Assembly (NCBI GenBank): GCA_022448665.1
Contig: JAKUUO010000009.1
Coordinates: 1-53,028 of the forward strand
Origin: Candidatus Thalassarchaeum betae
GTDB lineage: Archaea; Thermoplasmatota; Poseidoniia; Poseidoniales; Thalassarchaeaceae
Length of the DNA: 53,028 nt
Direction: 5' to 3'
Shown here: positions 49,001-53,028 of the stretch, piece by piece
Position numbering within the stretch: the stretch's first letter is position 1
Layout: each line of letters begins with the position of its first letter
Notes under the pieces: model-generated
The model's database searches: none
Told to the model about the DNA's origin: nothing
What the model saw: only the letters and a program-made list of their open reading frames with translations
Program-made: the position numbers and the translations under genes

Positions 49001-51644
49001 CAGGCCGAATGACGGCGGTGGGGTTCTGGAAGCCTCGTGGCTGCCAGCGGAGGACGCGGCCTGGCGCGCGTACAGGCTGTATGTCTGGGACTCCACGGAC
49101 AATCCCGACTGGGAGCCGACCATAGAGGAGCTTTCAGAACTCTCAACTTACATGTACATTCCATTCTGGTCGCAGACCACTGCGACCGTAATCACGGCCG
49201 ACGACGACGGCGTGCCCGCACCGCTCTCGGAAGACAGGGAGTACAGAGCCGCAGTCGCCATCGAGTACCCCGACGGCTCGGTCGGGGTGCCGATGGCATG
49301 GCCTGACAGCGCCACCCCGACAGATGAGGTGCCATACCCGCCCGAGTGGCTCACAGCTGAGCCGGTCTCAGGAGGCTCGGCTGGCACGGTCTACCTCGAG
49401 TGGTCCTCCTGCATGGAGTACGATCCCGACCGAACAAGGATATGGGCCGTCCAGCAGCCGATCACCAGCGCTATCGCGCTCAGCGGGGGAATCGATGTGG
49501 CCTTCGGGGCCGGCAACTCGACGGTGCTCCAGCTGGAGCCCGGCAAGACGTTCTGGTTCGCTGCCGTCTGCGTCGACGAGGCCGGGCAGTTCGACGCTGC
49601 AAACGCCATCGTCGTAGGACCAGTTGTGACCGCGGGAGGCCTTGACGATGGCATTCCGCCCGCTCCGATCACCGGCACCACCGCGGTCGATGCCCCCGAC
49701 GACGAGGGCGGCAGAATCCTAGTGACATGGACTCCGAACGACGAGGAGGACTGCACCTTCCACACGGTCTACGCGCTGCCCGCCTCGGGATTCCAACCAC
49801 CCACCACGGTCGACGGGTGGCCTGTGGCCGAGTACGTTCTCGATTGCACCACGAGCGAGATCGTGATCGACTCGATGGGCGACTCGCCGCTCGAGAACGG
49901 GATCGTGTACTGGGTCGGCGTGGTGGCCTCCGACGATTGGGGCAACGAGAACCCCGACGACGTCCTCGTCGTCGACGCCACCCCGCTCTCCAATGTGGCA
50001 GGGGCGGGACAACCACCTCCCCGGGTCCTCGGACTCAACGCATGGGACCACCCGGATGACGACGGCACCGCCATAGACATCATGTGGAACCGCTCGCTGG
50101 CGCCCGACTTCAGCCATTACATCATCTGGGTCTCCGAGTACCCGCTCAACGACCTGACCGAGATCTGGGACAAACATCCTGATCCAGCTGATCGCGATCG
50201 TCACTGCGGCGACGACCCCGCCTCCTGCGGGCTTATCGAGATCGACCAGAGGCAGATAGGAGGGGCCTTCCAGCTCCAGATCACGGTGACCAGCGCACTC
50301 TACGGGAACACGGTCTCGGACCTCACCTCAGAAGCGATCCGACCCTCGATACCGCTGTATGTCACCGTGACCACTCACGACATCCTGGGCAACGTGTATC
50401 TGAATGACATGGACGAGCACATGGTCCTGGTCTCGCCTCTGGACAACAGGGGGGACATCTCCCCGCCAGACAGACTCTCGGCACCGCTCCTACAGGACCG
50501 CTCGCCCGACGACGGCGACGGCATGCTGATCACGTTCCCCGAGAGTGACGCCTCGGACATAGGGGAGTACTGGATTTACGCCTCCGCCGGCGCGCCGTTC
50601 GACAGCATCGGCGGCATGGAACCGGCCCTCGTGGTGGGCCGCGAGGAGCAGATGCCGATCCTCCTCGAGTTCCTTTCGGACGGCCGGGCTCTGGCGCCTT
50701 CGGTTCCGGTCTGGGTGGCGGTGGCCGCAGTCGACTCCTCGGGGAACTACTGGGACAGCAACCTGCAGGGGGCCATGATCAGCCTGGTCGACGAGAACTC
50801 ACTCGACCCCGGCCTCCACCTGCCTGAGATAACCGGCATCCGCGCCAACTGGAACCCCTCCGGCGACCACGTCGAGATACGCTGGGACGCGGCGAAAGAC
50901 CCGCAGGTCGAGTCCTACTGGGTCTTCGTCGGCAAGGAGCCGTTCGAGCGGACTACCGACTCCGTCCTTGTCGGTGCCTTCGACGACCCGACCACGATGA
51001 TGATACTCACCGACATCGAGGGCGAGAAGCTCGACAGTGCGGCTACGCACTGGTTGGCCGTCGTCGCATACGACGGCGAGGTGCATCGGTTCGCCGTCGA
51101 CCCACTGGAGGTCAGACCGTGGTCCGAGTCCTCGTTCGGCTCGTCCGAGGGAGGAGAGGGCGAGGCCAGCCGCTCCTGGTACGACCAGCTGGTGGATGGC
51201 GACATGAACACTCTGATCGCCATGGTCTCTGCGGTGATGGTGCTGATCGGCGCTCTGATGGTCATCAGGCCTCGCGAGCAGGCTGCTCCCGAGCCTTGGG
51301 AGATGGGTGCGCTGGAGGTCGAGCTCGAGGAGCAGATGTCGCGCGAGGCCGCTGGGCTGAGCGACGCCGAGGAGTCTCTGGAGATCGACGACGAAAACGC
51401 TCCCGGCTTCGGCTCCGTACCACCGCTTCCACCGGGGCTGGCCGTCGACGAGGACGCCGAGGCGCCAGCAGCACCTGAGGAAGTGGTCGACGAGCTGCTC
51501 GGGGACGAGTCCGATGACGTCGACCTGGAGGACCTCGACGACATGGCCGACGACCTGGACTTCGATGACCTCGGTGACATGGCCGAGGACCTCAACGAGG
51601 CCGACGAGGACGTCGACCCGTCCTTCCTCGACGACATTCTCTGA
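43047..51644 (+). CDS. Giant surface protein: Reg_prop-like propellers, Fn3-like domains, C-terminal membrane anchor
   Basis: 2865 residues. A signal peptide (hydrophobic core about 24-42) is followed by about 1900 residues of propeller blades of about 45-50 residues, with repeats such as MVWVGTLSAGLLRF, YVGTTDSGVRAI and EDGLDSDTVDEVAT that resemble two-component-regulator propellers. Then come six Fn3-like repeats starting near 1985, 2098, 2214, 2331, 2484 and 2597, several opening with a PDDxGG-type turn and an xVxW strand. A membrane helix at about 2721-2742 (LIAMVSAVMVLIGALMVI) precedes an acidic cytoplasmic tail of about 120 residues (LEDLDDMADD, DFDDLGDMAED). Likely a cell-wall-anchored adhesin or polymer-binding scaffold. 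No enzyme motif seen. Confidence 0.85.
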   Translation: MCTKRRSYVPLAYSSSHHPQQRLALLLVMLMVMLPWSAMTSSHLDGQSDDSRATPKTWGAGGSNDTGWISLAATGADPDSGTMAYADLFLDFAPGALLDNFTFEIAVDGGEGYWANEPQVTLLDTQTPILDWRDYGDLGRQNSFSPNPPEVEGGVLDTWLQPNSVSDASWLLPSGVTIDDLVIEALRPADPRVSFTSLNVEIHDSAVNPLDGRLYVLLDDDMLHLDDQAQKRIIDIDYGIQGRSIAIDAGENRLLIGTEDGKVLSRSLVDSSELDDLMVMEGDTTPIRALAVDAYGIVWAATDCKLHHLAPGETSWTEVNFCSTDSVEIVTDMIIVSDTIYVGTTDSGVRAIGYSTTGNASNLEISIDSNARWSTANYLTSNSISQFELLGDHLLIATIGGGVNRYNANASSWLATWSTNNWLASNVIRGLSLTNDWLHILAGNTIHSYDTTAMLFRSQRQASDMGLLKPSKSILAWPTEGHRGPDSGTVLVSDGSGTLARQVGESLDGTMVVVSSPFSSAMDIATHIDDGEQGEIWVAGGYIIDRFDKADQAWRTPIDISDYVWAPTAVTSIVQDSHGMVWVGTLSAGLLRFGAGDANFQGTVQGMSSDLISSLAHDANSNTLVVGHFESGISLINSSTNTLIDVITTEDGLDSDTVDEVATRYGIAYIATPDAGVMRIDLFDVSVLGSWQSLGADNLQATPVAVDGDTLYLGLTDFGILVIDRLTGDISDHWTQDGNLPDDDVLSLHLDFYGDLLVGSSVSNTGSSSNGGLSRWDGSNWHSLPTSIPGNNNDPYVFYDIISDADGIYAGTNRGVCTWNWSYALQGCVSNEDGMPSRFVYSIAKIGTDRLYAGTNYGAAVINTLNNSVIEVWSAGDDTQRARTVKIGDILYLGFENTGIARYDLLNHSWLQAWDGTQGYINDDDVTTLVHGRNAGTMWAGGDFGLTLIDVLNDTVLKSWSRGANTDGPTLSNTPMQDMVIIGNVLHYSLQRSNSQWATNDEIFRIDLDNNSSLATIDAGVQIGETSVVHGIGAIGEELWIGVRPRSWQDGSGTIVRWNATNESWADNMDTIGNVQRVNARFLGDCFPVGTDACELWVAYGNSIMRRFSAKNMTLLNEWNDIDGPIRGMEEWNGTFVFASMEGILRWDPVNESWLSPWVEDDGLPSGAEDRFYSMALIDDDLWVGSYRGGWSGGSDIMRLDDATDNWTLWALGTGDIPDGYPADIQLCNDIIHIAVGRLSWWGNQGGIARFDLSDSDSDGLDHEWISPLTDNSQGLANDDPRSIACDEQNDIMYVGYDTEGIGIDRYNYNTNAFLRTLTSNDGISEDRVFPGGMLHHNNVLLAAHQLVNTGGISRIVTSGTTTANGLILDPGMDGCSVERAPSTTGPVYAIGRSGQTTGLNRVDRLDNSGLIASGYDELAGLTSGRVVEFESNETHVWVALTSSSSGYYASSVLQGEFLPNGSVRWEFGYNANQDIINSMQLDGEEIWLSTAGRGLWSIDIANRVLSPTPAALHSQMDGMILEDDGTMYVGLMGSQGSAAGFQTFDTSSRTWGQGSLIAGLPNNIVRGFVEHGDHIMVATWGGIGLWNTTKDGWDDPITTIDGLPTPIADHLFTIDTPIQGNGTVLVGGPAGLTVLHQDNLSVLTTLNFADGLVGNMVSGITYAEATSRLVNNPDGSTTVLHHDAALFISHNGQGSTRPGVAAWDIATDSANGTYNIDMIPSNDVRAITADDWGVHIGTSSEPLVHWNGTSMEMESGLGARKVLSWPVFQMVSDGDYIAVLSPRGIDVVKSDDDHSVVASVLLPGLSSAYIDNTGLYIVGQDGLHIFDPVESLNELDRGHQRRADPLVALYAGSSWDITETTHPGMATVLADDENPIEIPQGTAQWLPGKLPIFTGALTLSAPQSGAWVWAESQSLNYSGSWDLASMNPAIENGFQEAISNLAPGSSVAQVHLQMQTPQNGTIQVRITYDWERVEVPTEMTSLIDRPNDGGGVLEASWLPAEDAAWRAYRLYVWDSTDNPDWEPTIEELSELSTYMYIPFWSQTTATVITADDDGVPAPLSEDREYRAAVAIEYPDGSVGVPMAWPDSATPTDEVPYPPEWLTAEPVSGGSAGTVYLEWSSCMEYDPDRTRIWAVQQPITSAIALSGGIDVAFGAGNSTVLQLEPGKTFWFAAVCVDEAGQFDAANAIVVGPVVTAGGLDDGIPPAPITGTTAVDAPDDEGGRILVTWTPNDEEDCTFHTVYALPASGFQPPTTVDGWPVAEYVLDCTTSEIVIDSMGDSPLENGIVYWVGVVASDDWGNENPDDVLVVDATPLSNVAGAGQPPPRVLGLNAWDHPDDDGTAIDIMWNRSLAPDFSHYIIWVSEYPLNDLTEIWDKHPDPADRDRHCGDDPASCGLIEIDQRQIGGAFQLQITVTSALYGNTVSDLTSEAIRPSIPLYVTVTTHDILGNVYLNDMDEHMVLVSPLDNRGDISPPDRLSAPLLQDRSPDDGDGMLITFPESDASDIGEYWIYASAGAPFDSIGGMEPALVVGREEQMPILLEFLSDGRALAPSVPVWVAVAAVDSSGNYWDSNLQGAMISLVDENSLDPGLHLPEITGIRANWNPSGDHVEIRWDAAKDPQVESYWVFVGKEPFERTTDSVLVGAFDDPTTMMILTDIEGEKLDSAATHWLAVVAYDGEVHRFAVDPLEVRPWSESSFGSSEGGEGEASRSWYDQLVDGDMNTLIAMVSAVMVLIGALMVIRPREQAAPEPWEMGALEVELEEQMSREAAGLSDAEESLEIDDENAPGFGSVPPLPPGLAVDEDAEAPAAPEEVVDELLGDESDDVDLEDLDDMADDLDFDDLGDMAEDLNEADEDVDPSFLDDIL

Positions 51645-51686
51645 TTACCGAAGCAGGTATTGAAGCGCGGATTCCCATCGCGCGGC

Positions 51687-52460
51687 ATGCCCGACCCTCG
51701 TTCGGCCGTCTGGTCGGCCATCGCATGGGACGGAGCGCGGTCCCTGCTGGCAGCTGACATGCACTTCGCCAGGATCTCCCGCCACGCCGCAGTCCTGGGC
51801 ATAGAGGCCCCGGACGACCTGGCCGAGAGGGTCTTCGAGGCCCTAGGTGCCCTAGAGCACCCCGGCGAGCCCAACGGCAGCGCGGACCAAGCCGCCTTCC
51901 TCGTCAGAGCGAGAGTCAGGGCGGACGGGGAGATTTCCGTCGAGCCGGCCGTCATCCGGACGTGGCCCGACGCCCCCCTGACCGCAATCTCCCTCGCGGC
52001 CCCAAACTGGGAAGAGCCCGTCAGGGGCACAAAGCACGCCGAGTGGAAGCCGTACGGGGACGCGAGGCAGACGGCCATCGAGCACGGCGCCGACATCGCT
52101 CTGCTGTTCGAGAACGACATCCTCATCGACGGCGACAGATGCGCACCGCTGCTGCTGGACCACGACGGCGTGGCCTATCACCCCAAGCACAGTGACGGCG
52201 CCCTAGACTCGGTGACCATCGAGCAGATCGGTGCTGGGCTCGAGGCAGCAGGCATCCCGGTCAGGCCCGCCAGACTCACTCTGAGCATGATATTACGCGC
52301 GTCCGAGATGATTGTGTGCGGGAGCGGCATGGGCATCCGAGCAGTCGGTACAATCGATGGCAGGACGATCGGCAGGCCGCAAGGAAGGCTGTTCCAAGCA
52401 GCCTGGGAATCCTGGCTCGCCCGGCTCGAGAGTGGATGGGTCAGCGCCGGCGACCCGTAG
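51687..52460 (+). CDS. Class IV aminotransferase homologue (BCAT/ADC lyase fold)
   Basis: 257 residues from ATG 51687; TTG 51660 would add nine. The fold-type IV PLP pattern is visible: GTKHAEWKPYGDARQTAIEHGADIALLFEND has the likely PLP Lys in KHAEW and the A-R-x-x-A-x-x-xGADxALL helix, GVAYHP follows, and ILRASEMIVCGSGMGIRAVGTIDGRTIG with LFQAAWESW matches the C-terminal signature. The usual SN motif after the loop is replaced by DRCAPLLL, so substrate binding may differ. Members transaminate branched-chain amino acids or split aminodeoxychorismate; no choice can be made. TTGAAGCG at 51660-51667 lies 27 nt before the ATG in box position. Confidence 0.72.
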   Translation: MPDPRSAVWSAIAWDGARSLLAADMHFARISRHAAVLGIEAPDDLAERVFEALGALEHPGEPNGSADQAAFLVRARVRADGEISVEPAVIRTWPDAPLTAISLAAPNWEEPVRGTKHAEWKPYGDARQTAIEHGADIALLFENDILIDGDRCAPLLLDHDGVAYHPKHSDGALDSVTIEQIGAGLEAAGIPVRPARLTLSMILRASEMIVCGSGMGIRAVGTIDGRTIGRPQGRLFQAAWESWLARLESGWVSAGDP

Positions 52461-52539
52461 AGAGCCAGATGGCCGACTCCCTCTGGCCCGCTAACCGTAG
52501 CGTTGAAGGAGCGGCCCTCGGTGGTGGAATCGAAGCAGC
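52461..52539 (+). promoter_or_regulatory. Promoter of the zinc-finger membrane protein
   Basis: GTTGAAGG at 52502-52509 starts 37-38 nt before ATG 52540 and resembles the CTTGAAGG boxes at 36775 and 38461. No ribosome binding site stands close to the ATG. Confidence 0.4.
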
Positions 52540-52902
52540 ATGACTACCTGCAGGATGTGCACTCAGAACTACCCCAGCAGCCAGTTCGTGAGCGGCAACG
52601 GACCGCGCTACCAGGTGTGCGTGCGATGCGCGGTGGAGAACGACCTCGTCGATGCCGAGGAGGTGCCACAGCTATACTCCGATGATCTGGCCAAGTCACG
52701 GCTCGCTCTGTTCGGCCGGCGCTACCGCCTGTGGTTCTTCATCGGTGCCGGCTGGCTCCTCTACCTCACTCTGGGAAGCGGCATCGAGCTCTGGTCGAGC
52801 GTCTTCCTAGTGGCTCTGGTCATCGGCACTCTGGCGACTCCCGTGCTGCATTTGCTCGGCTCTGCCCAGTTCAAAGCCGAATTGGCAAAGCTCACCCCGT
52901 GA
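52540..52902 (+). CDS. Small membrane protein with N-terminal zinc finger
   Basis: 120 residues. A Cys4 zinc finger is at the N-terminus (CRMCTQNYPSSQF then YQVCVRCAVENDL; CxxC…CxxC). A short linker leads to two membrane helices (about 66-83, LWFFIGAGWLLYLTLG, and about 86-106, LWSSVFLVALVIGTLATPVL). The finger should face the cytoplasm. It may serve as an adaptor or sensor at the membrane; no family recognised. It follows the aminotransferase by about 80 nt with its own promoter-like box. Confidence 0.68.
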   Translation: MTTCRMCTQNYPSSQFVSGNGPRYQVCVRCAVENDLVDAEEVPQLYSDDLAKSRLALFGRRYRLWFFIGAGWLLYLTLGSGIELWSSVFLVALVIGTLATPVLHLLGSAQFKAELAKLTP

Positions 52903-53028
52903 TTCAGTCACGGGAACCCTTGAAATAGAGCCCATTGGGCTCCAAAGCCAGAGGGAACAGTGGGTTCCCTGTGAAAGCCCGTGAGAATGGATGAACAGTA
53001 GAGGAGGAGCAAGCAGAGATAAGGCAGG
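52903..53028 (+). promoter_or_regulatory. Intergenic region with promoter-like box and nested inverted repeats
   Basis: 126 nt to the window end, no supported gene. CCTTGAAATAG (52918-52928) is a box like those described above. Inverted repeats: TCACGGGAACCC (52908-52919) pairs with GGGTTCCCTGTGA (52962-52974, one base bulged); GAGCCC-ATT-GGGCTC (52928-52942) is a perfect 6-bp hairpin; GGGAAC (52953-52958) can instead pair with GTTCCC (52964-52969). It may be the leader of the next gene. Confidence 0.4.

Noticed and set aside
50915..52126. 403-codon open frame on the minus strand across the end of the giant gene and the aminotransferase
   Set aside because: Ser/Arg-rich translation typical of an antisense shadow; both plus-strand genes have clear domain evidence.
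1..53028. tRNA, rRNA or CRISPR elements
   Set aside because: I looked in the gaps between genes for T-arm GGTTCRA patterns, conserved rRNA segments and regularly spaced repeats. GGTTCAAAT near 30489 is not flanked by pairing arms. Nothing convincing was found, though a scan with tRNAscan-SE would be decisive.
1..53028. Insertion sequence or prophage
   Set aside because: No transposase, integrase or phage structural gene and no flanking target duplications were seen; foreign-looking genes sit singly among housekeeping genes.

Overview
The window is most consistent with a marine planktonic euryarchaeon, probably Marine Group II (Candidatus Poseidoniales) or a close relative. This is an inference from gene content, without a database search. 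The archaeal core is clear: RNA polymerase subunit D (Rpo3), ribosomal proteins uS13, uS4 and uS11, type II methionine aminopeptidase, archaeal pantoate kinase and a two-subunit 2-oxoacid:ferredoxin oxidoreductase. Mixed with these are genes of bacterial or eukaryote-like character: a bacterial-type leucyl-tRNA synthetase, ATP-dependent PEP carboxykinase, a malic enzyme-phosphotransacetylase fusion, a BolA/CGFS-glutaredoxin pair, dimethylarginine dimethylaminohydrolase, a prostaglandin-E-synthase-2-like GST and a CDIN1 (C15orf41)-like TPD nuclease. The DNA is GC-rich, gene-dense and uses many GTG/TTG starts. I found no tRNA, rRNA, CRISPR array or insertion sequence.

Layout. 1-7.4 kb: a truncated beta-propeller gene, an M32 carboxypeptidase, a ferritin-VIT metal transporter, a membrane-anchored S15/CocE-like peptidase, a winged-helix STAND ATPase and thioredoxin. 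7.4-10.7 kb: ribulose-phosphate epimerase, BolA, CGFS glutaredoxin, a DMT exporter and a membrane protein with a SAP domain. 10.9-15.1 kb: an apparent operon on the minus strand of a Upf1/IGHMBP2-type helicase, an RDD membrane protein, TsaC and Map. 15.1-22.5 kb: a zinc-ribbon/SAP protein, a GNAT acetyltransferase, KorAB, an EF-hand membrane protein paired with a TPM-domain protein, and an MBL hydrolase. 22.6-27.9 kb: leuS, a DCC thiol oxidoreductase, the CDIN1-like nuclease and, facing it, pantoate kinase. 28-30.4 kb: rps13-rps4-rps11-rpoD. 30.5-36.7 kb: a methyltransferase, a membrane FKBP-like protein and a very large polytopic membrane protein. 36.8-42.9 kb: pckA, a zinc-knuckle protein with DDAH, the PTGES2-like protein and maeB. 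43-51.6 kb: a 2865-residue surface protein. 51.7-52.9 kb: a class IV aminotransferase homologue and a small zinc-finger membrane protein.

Physiology suggested: KorAB, malic enzyme and PEPCK connect the TCA cycle with gluconeogenesis, and several peptidases, the exporter and a giant surface protein fit a protein- and polymer-degrading heterotroph. Four thioredoxin-fold or thiol proteins point to an active thiol-redox network.

Regulatory observations: a recurring CTTGAA box lies where a TATA box would be expected (27-51 nt upstream of starts). The maeB/giant-protein intergenic region carries a 17-nt direct repeat with a 21-nt period. A perfect 7-bp inverted repeat sits between trx and rpe. Hairpins precede leuS and rps13. 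maeB appears to start at CTG.
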